DNA from: Oscillospiraceae bacterium
Lineage (GTDB): Bacteria > Bacillota > Clostridia > Oscillospirales > Ruminococcaceae
Direction of reading: 5' to 3'
DNA: 35,011 nucleotides
NCBI GenBank assembly: GCA_022788225.1
Contig: JALEVO010000075.1
Location: 1 to 35,011, forward strand
Positions 1 to 7,774 of this stretch are shown piece by piece (position 1 is the first letter of the stretch; each line of letters begins with the position of its first letter). Under the pieces are notes generated by a model, which was not told the origin of the DNA, did no database searches, and worked only from the letters and a program-made list of their open reading frames with translations. The position numbers and the translations under genes are program-made.

Positions 1-2
1 AT

Positions 3-1259
3 GATATGAGTGAACTTTGGAATGGGGACGAAAATATCCGTTCTCTGAAATCGCTGATTTTATTCGGTCTGAGAGGTATGGCGGCTTATGCTTATCATGC
101 AATGGTTCTGGGCTATACAGATGACGAGGTGAACCATTTCTTCATTGAGGGACTTTTCAAAATCGGTCTTGACCTGACAATGGAGGAACTGCTACCTGTT
201 GTTATGAAAGTGGGAGAAATCAATCTGAAATGCATGGATCTGCTTGACAGGGCAAACACTGAAACCTACGGAAATCCCGAACCTGTAACCGTTCCGCTGA
301 AAGTGGAAAAAGATCCGTTTATTGTGGTTTCAGGGCATGACCTGAGAGATTTGCAGCTGCTTCTGGAGCAGACAAAGGATAAGGGAATCAACATTTATAC
401 TCACGGAGAAATGCTGCCAGCCCATGCTTATCCGAAGCTGAAAGCATATTCTCATCTTAAAGGCAATTTCGGTACGGCATGGCAGAATCAGCAAAGGGAA
501 TTAGACAACATTCCTGCACCTGTTTTGTTTACAACCAACTGCATCATGCCTCCGAAACAGAGCTACGCTGACAGAGTTTTTACAACAGAAACAGTTGCGT
601 TTCCGGGTACTGTTCATATTGGTGAGAACAAGGATTTCAGCCCGATTATCAAAAAGGCACTGGAACTTGGCGGATATGCTGAAGATATGGAGTTTACCGG
701 AATCAACGGCGGAAAACAGGTGACAACAGGTTTCGGACACCATGCGATACTGTCAGATGCTGATAAGGTGGTTGAAGCCGTGAAATCGGGAGCAATACGC
801 CATTTCTTCTTAGTGGGCGGCTGTGACGGTGCGAAAGCAGGAAGAAACTATTACACCGAATTTGTAAAGCAGACACCCAAAGACACAGTTGTACTGACTC
901 TTGCCTGTGGAAAATATCGTTTTAACGACCTTGATTTAGGCGAGATCGGAGGACTTCCACGACTCATGGATATGGGACAGTGCAATGACGCATACGGTGC
1001 AATTAAGGTGGCGACTGCTCTTGCCAGTGCTTTTGACTGCGGAGTAAATGAACTGCCCCTGTCTTATGTTCTGTCATGGTATGAGCAGAAAGCGGTTTGT
1101 ATTCTGTTGACACTGCTTCACCTTGGAATAAGAAATATTCGTCTGGGTCCGTCGCTGCCGGCGTTCCTTTCAAAAGATATTCTTGCATTTCTGGTGAAGA
1201 ATTATGGAATCGCACCAATTACAACGCCGGAAAATGATTTGAATATTCTGCTGAAATAA
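3..1259 (+). CDS. hcp: Hydroxylamine reductase / hybrid-cluster protein, 5' end cut by window
   Basis: C-terminal three quarters of a hybrid-cluster (prismane) protein. The family reduces hydroxylamine and, in better-studied members, nitric oxide, in the cytoplasm. The reading frame is open to the left edge, so the ATG at 6 is internal; the N-terminal CxxC cluster-binding part (roughly 130 residues) lies outside. Visible ligand motifs of the hybrid Fe-S-O cluster, in order: YTHGEMLPAH (His/Glu), a Cys in NCIMPP, VGGCDGAKAGR, LACGKYRF, GQCNDAYGA, and the Glu/Lys pair in WYEQKAV. All expected ligands are present in the visible part, so the protein should be functional. A hairpin terminator follows directly, and the next gene is convergent. 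Nothing upstream is visible, so operon context is unknown. Confidence 0.95.
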   Translation, partial: DMSELWNGDENIRSLKSLILFGLRGMAAYAYHAMVLGYTDDEVNHFFIEGLFKIGLDLTMEELLPVVMKVGEINLKCMDLLDRANTETYGNPEPVTVPLKVEKDPFIVVSGHDLRDLQLLLEQTKDKGINIYTHGEMLPAHAYPKLKAYSHLKGNFGTAWQNQQRELDNIPAPVLFTTNCIMPPKQSYADRVFTTETVAFPGTVHIGENKDFSPIIKKALELGGYAEDMEFTGINGGKQVTTGFGHHAILSDADKVVEAVKSGAIRHFFLVGGCDGAKAGRNYYTEFVKQTPKDTVVLTLACGKYRFNDLDLGEIGGLPRLMDMGQCNDAYGAIKVATALASAFDCGVNELPLSYVLSWYEQKAVCILLTLLHLGIRNIRLGPSLPAFLSKDILAFLVKNYGIAPITTPENDLNILLK

Positions 1260-1280
1260 TATCTGACAACACATCAGAAA

Positions 1281-1312
1281 AGCTTGCCTGGGAAAATCCG
1301 GGCAGGCTTTTT
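1281..1312. terminator. Intrinsic terminator shared by convergent genes
   Basis: An 8-bp stem (AGCTTGCC with GGCAGGCT, one G-T pair) closes a short loop and is followed by a T run on the plus strand. The reverse complement also ends in TTTT, so it can serve both hcp and the convergent tocopherol-cyclase-like gene, whose stop codon touches it. Confidence 0.8.
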
Positions 1313-2161
1313 CTATTTGTACTCAAACTCAAAGCTTGCCCTGTCGCTGTTAAATTCAAACAGAACTTTATCCTTGTATAAAAACTGATAGCAAGCTTTG
1401 CAGGAGGCGCTTTCGTGAATGGTTCGATTCATCAGACCATGGTTAGGTGCGGAAAGCGGCTGGGAATTCTTTTTCAATAGCTTTGCAGTCAGCTGATAAT
1501 CTCCCTGTTTTACAGTGACGGAATACTTACCGATATGTTTTACTTTAGCACCCAGATAAGTGGCAATTCTATGCTCTTTTCCGTTTATCAGAACTACACC
1601 GATAATTCCGGTAAAATGAAATTCAAATAGCGGAATATCAGCAACAGACAGCATAAGTGAGCCGTTATTGAAATGGCACTGCGTCCAGATATATTCTTTT
1701 GGAAAAGAACTGCCGCAGTCTCCTTCAATGTATCCTGTCCCATTGTTGAAAACATACTGCTGACCATTGACTGTAAGTTGTCCGTCAATTCGATGTCGCA
1801 TACTGTAAACACTGTGTCTGCACTGCATGAATGGAACGAATTTGAAAGGCCCCATGATGTCATACTGAATAGGCGAAAGACCGGAAAAACGAAGTACTCC
1901 ATTTGCAGAAAGCTTATTATTTTTAATGTGCAATCGGATGCCGTTTTCAGAGAAAACATTTTCACCGATTTTAACCACCAACGGATTCTCCTGATATTGC
2001 AAAGACTGAAATGGGATATTGAAAGCTGTATCATCTGTAATCATCTGAAATGATGCAGTTTCTTGATGAAGATTCCTGTGAAATGCCGGGATAAATGCAA
2101 TGGTTTTATTTTCATTGCTGCATTTGAAATACCAGCCCTTGAAATATTCTTTTTTCTGCAT
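1313..2161 (-). CDS. Tocopherol cyclase-like family protein
   Basis: About 282 residues. The N-terminal EYFKGWYFK signature, and later patches such as YIEGDCGSSFPKEYIWTQC and the GxxGVVLINGKEHRIATYLGAK strand pairs, are typical of the bacterial branch of the tocopherol-cyclase-like family, a lipocalin-like beta-barrel fold. The plant members cyclise tocopherol precursors, but bacteria of this kind do not make tocopherol, so the substrate here is unknown. The start is placed at the internal ATG (MQKKEYF) because GGAGG lies 8 bases upstream of it on the minus strand; the longer frame from 2191 would place that Shine-Dalgarno inside the coding region. It is divergent from the yyaL-type gene and shows no signal peptide or membrane segment. 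Confidence 0.8.
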   Translation of the reverse strand: MQKKEYFKGWYFKCSNENKTIAFIPAFHRNLHQETASFQMITDDTAFNIPFQSLQYQENPLVVKIGENVFSENGIRLHIKNNKLSANGVLRFSGLSPIQYDIMGPFKFVPFMQCRHSVYSMRHRIDGQLTVNGQQYVFNNGTGYIEGDCGSSFPKEYIWTQCHFNNGSLMLSVADIPLFEFHFTGIIGVVLINGKEHRIATYLGAKVKHIGKYSVTVKQGDYQLTAKLLKKNSQPLSAPNHGLMNRTIHESASCKACYQFLYKDKVLFEFNSDRASFEFEYK

Positions 2162-2250
2162 TTTACCGTCCTCCATGTTAATGTATTTCAAATTTAGTAT
2201 GACTTGTTCTGCAATGGATATACTAACAGAAAACGATTGGAGGAAGCAAA

Positions 2251-4197
2251 ATGAGTAATCACCTGAAAAATGCTACAAGTCCCTATTTATTGCAGCACGC
2301 AGAAAATCCCGTAGACTGGTATCCGTGGTGCAAGGAAGCCTTTGAAAAAGCAAAATCAGAAGACAAACCTATTTTTCTAAGCATCGGTTACAGCACCTGT
2401 CATTGGTGTCATGTTATGGCACATGAAAGCTTTGAGGATAGCCGGACAGCGGAGATTCTCAACAGACATTTTATATCAATTAAGGTTGACCGTGAGGAGC
2501 GTCCTGACATTGACAGTGTGTATATGTCTGTGTGTCAGGCGTTTACCGGCAGCGGTGGCTGGCCTATGAGTATTTTCATGACATGGGATAAGAAACCGTT
2601 TTTCGCCGGAACTTATTTCCCGGTACGTTCCCGATATGGTATGCCCGGATTTACGGATATGCTTCATGCGATAGCGAAACAATGGAATGATAATCGGACG
2701 GAACTTTTGCAGTCTGCGGAGCAAATCATTACTCATCTGAAAAAATCAGAAGCAATTACAGATTTTAAAGAAGATAATCTGATTGAAGATGCAGTGCAAC
2801 TTTTAAAACAAAGTTTTGACAGCGTTTATGGTGGTTTTGGCTCTGCACCGAAATTTCCAACACCTCACAACTTACTGTTTCTGATGCTGTATGCAAGTCA
2901 GAAGCAGGTTCAAGATGCACTGCAAATGGCAGAAAAAACGCTGCTGCAAATGCGTAAAGGCGGTATTTTTGACCATATCGGTTATGGCTTTTCACGATAC
3001 TCCACGGACAAATATTTTCTTGCACCGCACTTTGAGAAAATGCTCTATGACAATGCACTGCTGATAATGGCATATTCGGCGGCTTACGCAATGACAAAAA
3101 ATCAGATTCACCTTGATACAGCGGAGAAAACAGCGAAATATATTCTCCGTGAAATGACCTCTCCGGACGGCGGATTTTACAGCGCACAGGATGCGGACAG
3201 CGAAGGTGTGGAGGGGAAATACTATACTTTCACGCTGAATGAGATTATGGACATTCTGGGGAAAGAGAGAGGAAAGCAGTTTTCACAGACTTTTGATATT
3301 ACCGCAGGCGGCAATTTTGAGGGTGTGAATATTCCCAATCTGCTGAAAAGCAGTGATATGGAATCTGATTTCAGTGAAGAAATACAAAAGCTTTACGATT
3401 ACCGTAAAAAGCGTACCAAACTTCATCTGGACGATAAAATTCTGCTTTCATGGAATGCTCTGATGACAGCGGCATTATCCATGCTTTACAGAGTAGCGCA
3501 TAAGGAAAAATATTTGCAGGCGGCACAAAATGCAGAAAGATTCATCGAACAGAATTTGTGTGATGGCTTACAGCTTTTCACAAACTGGCGTGACGGGAAA
3601 CGTTCTGAAAAAAGCTTTCTGGACGATTATGCCTTCTACATTGCATCACTGATTGAACTGTACAATTCAACACTGGACACGGTTTATCTGGAAAAGGCAG
3701 AACGATTCTGTGATGAAGCAGTAAGACGATTTGCAGATTGTCAAAGCGGCGGCTTTTACCTTTGTGAAGCCAGTCACACAGAGCTTTTCTTGAATCCCAG
3801 AGAAACCTATGACGGTGCAATCCCAAGCGGAAACGCTGTCATGGCATACAATTTTGTCCGGCTGTATCAGCTGACGGACAAAGAAAAGTATTGTTTTCTT
3901 GCAGAAAAGCAGTTGGCATTTCTGTCTGTACAGGCGCAGGATTATCCGGCAGGGCATAGTATGTTTCTTATGGCAAAACTGCTGCATGAAAATCCACCGG
4001 AGCATATTGTAATTGCTGTAAAAACCGACTTCGATTTGCAGGAAATACAGAAACTACTTCCGTTTATGGCGAATGTATCAGTTGTGCGGGATAATATGGA
4101 ATATCCTCTGAAAAATGATAAAGTGACCTATTATATCTGCAAAAATCATGTCTGTCTTCCGCCTACAAATCAGCCGCAGCAGACTTTTGTTATATAG
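2251..4197 (+). CDS. Thioredoxin domain-containing protein, YyaL/SPATA20 (DUF255) family
   Basis: A 648-residue protein close to the usual family length (about 650-700). The first ~165 residues form the DUF255 thioredoxin-like domain, with the family opening [21 protein letters not shown] and the redox-like CHWCH motif (near residue 51), then SGGWPMSIF. The remainder is an (alpha/alpha)6-barrel like those of N-acylglucosamine 2-epimerases (for example [49 protein letters not shown]). The biochemical role of YyaL proteins is not settled. The start has a good ribosome binding site (GGAGG then AAGCAAA). It is a monocistronic-looking gene followed by a 430-bp gap without a plus-strand gene. Confidence 0.93.
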   Translation: MSNHLKNATSPYLLQHAENPVDWYPWCKEAFEKAKSEDKPIFLSIGYSTCHWCHVMAHESFEDSRTAEILNRHFISIKVDREERPDIDSVYMSVCQAFTGSGGWPMSIFMTWDKKPFFAGTYFPVRSRYGMPGFTDMLHAIAKQWNDNRTELLQSAEQIITHLKKSEAITDFKEDNLIEDAVQLLKQSFDSVYGGFGSAPKFPTPHNLLFLMLYASQKQVQDALQMAEKTLLQMRKGGIFDHIGYGFSRYSTDKYFLAPHFEKMLYDNALLIMAYSAAYAMTKNQIHLDTAEKTAKYILREMTSPDGGFYSAQDADSEGVEGKYYTFTLNEIMDILGKERGKQFSQTFDITAGGNFEGVNIPNLLKSSDMESDFSEEIQKLYDYRKKRTKLHLDDKILLSWNALMTAALSMLYRVAHKEKYLQAAQNAERFIEQNLCDGLQLFTNWRDGKRSEKSFLDDYAFYIASLIELYNSTLDTVYLEKAERFCDEAVRRFADCQSGGFYLCEASHTELFLNPRETYDGAIPSGNAVMAYNFVRLYQLTDKEKYCFLAEKQLAFLSVQAQDYPAGHSMFLMAKLLHENPPEHIVIAVKTDFDLQEIQKLLPFMANVSVVRDNMEYPLKNDKVTYYICKNHVCLPPTNQPQQTFVI

Positions 4198-4199
4198 GT

Positions 4200-4474
4200 G
4201 AGGCAAGTAAACCTTACCAAATCTATTTGTAATATTTTGCGGTTGTCACATTTGGTGACGAGCAAAATGGTATTTTAGATAAATTATTGCTCCAGCCAAT
4301 TTGACAAGGTCTAATTGGTGGAGCAATAATACGACATTGCAGTTACGACTGCAATTCCTCTGATGACTATATATTTTTTCTCTCAGGCAAAAAAGCCGGA
4401 TAAAGAACAGGCCTCTCAGCCTGTAGCCTTATACAGCTATCATTTCTTCTGAATGATTTGTCCTCCGAGCAAGT
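4200..4474 (-). ncRNA. Candidate minus-strand structured RNA, family not recognised
   Basis: The 430 bases between the DUF255 gene and arsR carry no credible ORF. A consensus promoter at 4481-4509 would start a minus-strand transcript near 4474. Read 5' to 3' that transcript has successive local hairpins: ATCATT/AATGAT, CTGTA/TACAG, CAGGC/GCCTG, a 7-bp TTGCAGT/ACTGCAA stem with a 4-base loop (about 4337-4354), the long 18-bp stem at 4283-4330, and GTCAC/GTGAC enclosed by ATTTTGC/GCAAAAT (about 4233-4269). The 5' TTGCTC (4467-4472) could compete for the GAGCAA arm of the 4283-4330 hairpin. It does not match TPP, glycine, SAM, cobalamin or other riboswitch consensus sequences I know. No clear U-tract terminator fixes the 3' end, so the left boundary is arbitrary. 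Confidence 0.35.
4283..4330. repeat. Long near-perfect inverted repeat (hairpin)
   Basis: Arms ATTATTGCTCCAGCCAATT and AATTGGTGGAGCAATAAT pair over 18 bp with one bulged base and a loop of about 11 bases. There is no T run directly after either arm, so it is not an ordinary intrinsic terminator. It falls within the candidate minus-strand RNA. Confidence 0.8.
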
Positions 4475-4480
4475 TTACGC

Positions 4481-4509
4481 ATTATAGTACAAAGAAAAGT
4501 ATTTGTCAA
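4481..4509 (-). promoter_or_regulatory. Consensus sigma-A-type promoter pointing into a gene-free stretch
   Basis: On the minus strand TTGACA and TATAAT are separated by exactly 17 bases, a full consensus match. It faces away from arsR and towards the 3' end of the DUF255 gene, with no ORF behind it. The predicted start is about 4474. Confidence 0.75.
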
Positions 4510-4560
4510 GGAAAGATTTCAATTTTTTCTTTAATATATTCGTCTTGATTTTCTTTACCA

Positions 4561-4609
4561 TTGCACATTTTTCTGAAAAGTGTGGTATAATGGTTTAAGT
4601 ACATAAACC
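4561..4609 (+). promoter_or_regulatory. arsR promoter with palindromic operator
   Basis: An extended -10 (TGGTATAAT, TATAAT at 4586-4591) with a weak TTGCAC -35 at 4561. Immediately after it, 4592-4609 is GGTTTAAGTACATAAACC, an interrupted palindrome with only two mismatched positions. Its place at the transcription start fits autorepression by the ArsR-type protein encoded just downstream; that link is inferred. Confidence 0.55.
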
Positions 4610-4627
4610 TATGAACGGAGGTGCAGT

Positions 4628-5007
4628 ATGGATCAGTGTGCAGAAGGACGACAGGCACTTGCAAATGAATTTTCAGAGTGCAGAAAAGCTATCATTGCAC
4701 TGGGTGATGAAACAAGACAAAGCATCATCATGGCGCTGCTTCAAAATGAAAAGATAGGGCTTCGTGTGGGTGAGATCACCGAAAAACGCATCTGTCACGG
4801 CCTGCGGTTTCTCATCATTTGCAGATCCTGAAAGATGCGAAGATTGTGGCAATGCGCAGAAAAGGCACGATGAATTTCTACTATATGAGCGCCGACGAAA
4901 CAGAATGGGGCAAATTGAAAAGACTAATTGACCATATTGATGAGATTATTCATTGTGCCTCAGAGCAGAATTATCCGGACAATCACCTCGGAGAAGATGA
5001 AAACTGA
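4628..5007 (+). pseudogene. ArsR-family regulator interrupted by a single-base frameshift
   Basis: The first frame gives an ArsR/SmtB winged-helix start (ALGDETRQSIIMALLQ, then GEITEK) and then runs into unrelated residues and a stop at 4829. Moving one frame from the A run at 4782-4786 restores the expected recognition helix, THLSRPAVSHHLQILKD, and the wing (IVAMRRKGTMNFYYMS) through to a stop at 5007, about 126 residues in all, a normal family length. One missing A in the A5 run explains everything. It may be a real null allele, phase variation, ribosomal slippage on the AAA codon, or a sequencing error. No metal-binding cysteine motif (CxC) typical of arsenic sensors is evident. The ribosome binding site is GGAGGTGCAGT. 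Confidence 0.85.
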
Positions 5008-5014
5008 ACATTTA

Positions 5015-5186
5015 GGGCATTTCTAAAAACCACCGACTAAAGCCTTAGCACCTCATCTGCTTGCATATTTCCCGTCATTTTGCACCAAAATTTCTTGACA
5101 TACGCCAGTATGCCTGCGAAATTTTAGTACAATCTGACGAAAAATCTGACGGCGCATCTGAGGCACTATGGTTTTTAGAGATGCCC
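5015..5186. mobile_element. MITE-like hairpin element, copy 1
   Basis: A 172-bp element. The ends are 18-bp inverted repeats with one mismatch (GGGCATTTCTAAAAACCA and TGGTTTTTAGAGATGCCC). Pairing continues inwards: CCGTCA with TGACGG, CAAAATTTC with GAAATTTT, up to an apex CATAC-gcca-GTATG near the centre, so the whole element can fold into one long imperfect hairpin. TTTA flanks it on both sides (5011-5014 and 5187-5190), consistent with a short target duplication. It encodes no protein. The apex sequence is shared with the element at 14130-14297. It separates arsR from the nitroreductase gene and ends just before the latter's ribosome binding site. Confidence 0.75.
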
Positions 5187-5208
5187 TTTATTATAAAGGA
5201 GTTTTTAT

Positions 5209-5778
5209 ATGGAAATTTATGAAGCTATCAAAAATCGTCATTCGGTCAGAAGTTATCTTGACAAGTCCATTCCTGATGATATTATTTCTCAGCTTAATGA
5301 TGAAATCGCAGAATGCAACCGAGAAAGCGGTCTGCACATTCAACTTGTAACGGACGAGCCGGAAGCATTCAGCGGATTCATGGCGCATTACGGGAAATTC
5401 AGTGGTGTAAGAAATTACATTGCGCTTATCGGCAGAAAGACCCCTGACCTGGACGAAAAAACTGGTTATTACGGAGAACGAATCGCAGTCAAAGCACAGC
5501 AGTTAGGACTGAATACCTGCTGGGTGGCTATGACATTCAGCAGAAAAAAGAGCAGATGTATTGTAGACAAGGGTGAAAAGCTTGTCTGTGTACTCTCCCT
5601 TGGCTATGGAAAAACGCAGGGTACTGCACACAAAAGCAAACCAATGGAGCAGCTTTGTACTGTTTCGGGAAAAATGCCTGAGTGGTTCAGAAAAGGTATG
5701 GAGACACTGGCAAAGAACATAATCTTCCTGATGAAGAGTATTGCTCTTGGGAAAGAAGCTTATGGTCTGACTGAATGA
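5209..5778 (+). CDS. Nitroreductase family protein with abnormal C-terminus
   Basis: 189 residues. The N-terminal half is a clear nitroreductase (FMN-dependent NAD(P)H oxidoreductase): MEIYEAIKNRHSVRSYLDKSIPDDII has the FMN-contacting RxSxR, and YYGERIAVKAQQLGLNTCWVAM and GEKLVCVLSLGYG follow the family order. Relatives of this subgroup continue after the WFRKGME-like segment with a conserved stretch around APTAMNQQ to about 230-250 residues. Here, after KGMETLAKN, the sequence becomes unrelated and stops, so the end of the fold and part of the flavin pocket appear missing. It may be a pseudogene. The start has AAAGGAG 7 bases upstream. Together with the broken arsR and the inserted hairpin element it suggests a decaying locus. 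Confidence 0.75.
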   Translation: MEIYEAIKNRHSVRSYLDKSIPDDIISQLNDEIAECNRESGLHIQLVTDEPEAFSGFMAHYGKFSGVRNYIALIGRKTPDLDEKTGYYGERIAVKAQQLGLNTCWVAMTFSRKKSRCIVDKGEKLVCVLSLGYGKTQGTAHKSKPMEQLCTVSGKMPEWFRKGMETLAKNIIFLMKSIALGKEAYGLTE

Positions 5779-5878
5779 TGATGTTCTGTTCGGAAAAAGT
5801 GTGGTAAAAATAGGCAGGCATTATTTATGGTACAGGAAAGATGTTCCGAAATCCATTCATACTTTTCCAATTGAATGA

Positions 5879-5907
5879 TTGAAAAAAGAACGCAGGTATG
5901 ATATAAT
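5879..5907 (+). promoter_or_regulatory. Promoter of yaaA-bcp
   Basis: TTGAAA and TATAAT separated by 17 bases. The expected transcription start, about 5914, would leave almost no leader for an ATG at 5925, supporting the later start at 5943. No obvious PerR box was recognised. Confidence 0.65.
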
Positions 5908-5942
5908 AACACATATAGCCAGATATGAAAAGAGGCGAACCC

Positions 5943-6692
5943 ATGAGAATTATAATTTCTCCGGCAAAGAAAATGAACGTTGATACGGACAGTCTGCCGC
6001 ATCATCAGCTTCCGCAGTTTTTGCCGGAAACAATGGAAATCATGCAAACCATGCAGAAGATGTCGGACAGTGAATTGCAGTCGCTGTGGAAATGTAATGA
6101 TGCGATTGCAAAGCTTAATATCACACGTCTGCGCACAATGAATATGGAGGAGAATCTTACGCCTGCCATTCTTGCCTATGAGGGAATTCAGTATCAGCAT
6201 ATGGCTCCCGGCGTTTTTACCTATAAAGAGTTCGACTATATTGAAGAACATCTGCGTATTCTTTCCGGCTTTTACGGTTTGCTTCGTCCCTTTGACGGTG
6301 TTGTCCCGTATCGCCTTGAAATGCAGGCAAAACTGCTGGTAGGAGCATACCGCAATTTGTATGAATTTTGGGGAGACAAGCTTGCCGGACAGCTTGCGTC
6401 CGAAACGGACTGGATTTTAAATCTTGCTTCAAAGGAGTACAGCAAGGCAGTTACTGCGTATTTGCCGGAAACAGTTCGGGTACTGACCTGTACATTCGGA
6501 GAATGGAAATCCGGAAAGGTTGTGGAAAAAGGAACGCTATGCAAAATGGCACGGGGACAGATGGTTCGCTGGCTGGCAGAAAATCAGATTACAGCCTGTG
6601 AGGATATTAAAGCATTCAGCGATTACGGATATGTATTTAATGCAGAATATTCCACGGCAGATCACTATGTATTTATAAAAGGAGAAAAATAA
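5943..6692 (+). CDS. yaaA: Peroxide stress protein YaaA
   Basis: A 249-residue DUF328/YaaA protein. In E. coli YaaA limits free iron and so reduces Fenton damage during peroxide stress, and it has a DNA-binding fold. Family hallmarks: the opening MRIIISPAKKM, the central YEGIQYQHM and LRILSGFYGLLRPFDGVVPYRLEM, ILNLASKEYSKAV, and the C-terminal FSDYGYVFNAEYSTADHYVF. The start is taken at the MRIII methionine, which matches homologues and has AGAGG upstream, rather than the ATG six codons earlier. One base separates its stop from bcp, so the two are translated from one mRNA as a peroxide-defence pair. Confidence 0.93.
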   Translation: MRIIISPAKKMNVDTDSLPHHQLPQFLPETMEIMQTMQKMSDSELQSLWKCNDAIAKLNITRLRTMNMEENLTPAILAYEGIQYQHMAPGVFTYKEFDYIEEHLRILSGFYGLLRPFDGVVPYRLEMQAKLLVGAYRNLYEFWGDKLAGQLASETDWILNLASKEYSKAVTAYLPETVRVLTCTFGEWKSGKVVEKGTLCKMARGQMVRWLAENQITACEDIKAFSDYGYVFNAEYSTADHYVFIKGEK

Positions 6693-6693
6693 A

Positions 6694-7158
6694 ATGTTGG
6701 AAGTTGGATTGAAAGCACCAGATTTTACATTGCAGGACAAGGACGGAAACAATGTTTCCCTCTCTGATTTTAAAGGACAGAAGGTAGTACTTTACTTCTA
6801 TCCAAAGGATAACACGCCGGGCTGTACCCGTCAGGCTTGCGCTTTTGCAGCAAATTATGACGCATTTCAGGAGAAAAACGTTGCTGTAATTGGAGTCAGC
6901 AAGGACAGTGTGGCTTCTCACCAGAAGTTTGCAGCAAAGCATAATCTGCCGTTTATTCTGCTGTCAGACCCGGAAATTACTGTAATTCAGGCTTATGACG
7001 TCTGGAAAGAGAAGAAAATGTGCGGAAAAGTAAGCATGGGAGTTGTCCGCAGCACCTATGTGATTGACGAGAATGGCGTTATTGAAAAAGTTATCCCGAA
7101 AGTGAAACCTGATACCAATGCGGAAGAAATTTTAGCATATCTGGAAGAAAATTATTAA
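6694..7158 (+). CDS. bcp: Thiol peroxidase Bcp (peroxiredoxin Q)
   Basis: A 154-residue cytoplasmic peroxiredoxin of the Bcp/PrxQ class, reducing hydrogen peroxide and organic hydroperoxides at the expense of thioredoxin. The active site is KDNTPGCTRQACAF: Cys44 is the peroxidatic cysteine and Cys49 the resolving cysteine of the atypical two-Cys Bcp arrangement. The opening VGLKAPDFTLQDKDGN and the later STYVIDENGVIEKV are standard. Length is normal. It starts one base after yaaA, with GGAG near the end of that gene as its ribosome binding site. Confidence 0.95.
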   Translation: MLEVGLKAPDFTLQDKDGNNVSLSDFKGQKVVLYFYPKDNTPGCTRQACAFAANYDAFQEKNVAVIGVSKDSVASHQKFAAKHNLPFILLSDPEITVIQAYDVWKEKKMCGKVSMGVVRSTYVIDENGVIEKVIPKVKPDTNAEEILAYLEENY

Positions 7159-7296
7159 AAAAGCTTACCATATACATTATTCGGCTTAAAAATATCCGTA
7201 ATGCTCTGCCTGACCTTAATTGTGAGAAAAATATGGTTTATTATTGCTTCCTCAATTAACAATTGGAAATTTATGCGCGGAGCTAAAGATGAAAGC

Positions 7297-7440
7297 TTAG
7301 GAAGAAAAACGCATATGAAATTGCTTATCATCTGTCAGCATTTTCTGATTCCATTCTTTTGGGGTATAACCGGCATTAAACAGAAATCTTGCAGGAGTAA
7401 TTAAAAGAACTTTATCTGAAATAGAATAAGAGTGGTTCAT
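7297..7440 (-). pseudogene. Possible gene remnant, 47 codons
   Basis: A frame from ATG at 7440 to TAA at 7297 whose composition looks protein-like (LLITPARFLFNAGYTPKEW, then a Lys/Asp-rich tail). No Shine-Dalgarno precedes the ATG and no family is recognised. It may be a relic of the same lost gene as the frame at 7520-7693, or chance. Confidence 0.2.
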
Positions 7441-7519
7441 AAATAAATGATAGACAGGAGTAGCGGTATGGCTGTTTCCGGCAGTTTCTTACTGATATGG
7501 AGGATTACCGACTACATAA

Positions 7520-7693
7520 TCAAATTTCATTCTTGTTTTTTATCTTTATTTTAGAGTATCCAATTCTGCGCTGACGTTTAGCAGACCAATTGTAAACAAT
7601 ACATTCCATGGGAATATCAGGGTTTTCAGATTCGAAATTCATGTTACGCATTTTTGTAATATCAACAGGTAAAGTATCTTTCAGACCGTCCAT
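7520..7693 (-). pseudogene. Possible gene remnant, 57 codons
   Basis: An ATG at 7693 runs to a TGA at 7520. The translation is hydrophilic with a basic C-terminus (SAKRQRRIGYSKIKIKNKN) and a preceding Asn/Glu/Pro segment. The frame is closed upstream by TAA and lacks a clear ribosome binding site. Not recognised; most likely a fragment or a chance ORF. Confidence 0.25.
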
Positions 7694-7774
7694 TTGCCAG
7701 AGATTTGAATTATTTTATTATATATGGTAAAATAAGATATAATTGAATCAGTCAATAGCAAGGGGAGGAAGTAA

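Larger units (their letters stand above)
7159..7774. other. 616-bp gene-poor stretch, probably decayed DNA
   Basis: No ORF here has a recognisable family or a good ribosome binding site. Two short minus-strand frames, listed separately, have protein-like composition and may be relics. A -10 element TATAAT at 7738-7743 near the right end probably serves the gene at 7775, though no good -35 is seen. No repeats or strong hairpins were noticed. Confidence 0.5.

Noticed and set aside
4379-4392. CTCTCAGGCAAAA on the plus strand resembles the conserved core of glycine riboswitches
   Set aside because: The preceding GCCGAAGG-type half of the aptamer and the P1 stem are missing, and the downstream gene is an ArsR regulator, not a glycine-handling gene.
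4402-4425. GGCTGAGAG on the minus strand resembles part of a TPP riboswitch
   Set aside because: The second conserved half (the CTGATCTGG and CCAGCG region) is not found within reach.
5168-5388. Short ORFs on both strands spanning the hairpin element and the nitroreductase start
   Set aside because: They overlap the well-supported nitroreductase frame, have no ribosome binding sites and arise from the inverted repeat.
5760-6251. 163-codon minus-strand ORF
   Set aside because: It lies opposite yaaA and its promoter; composition is cysteine/histidine-rich shadow sequence with no family.
7201-7404. 67-codon plus-strand ORF
   Set aside because: No ribosome binding site, no recognisable family, and it overlaps the more protein-like minus-strand fragment.
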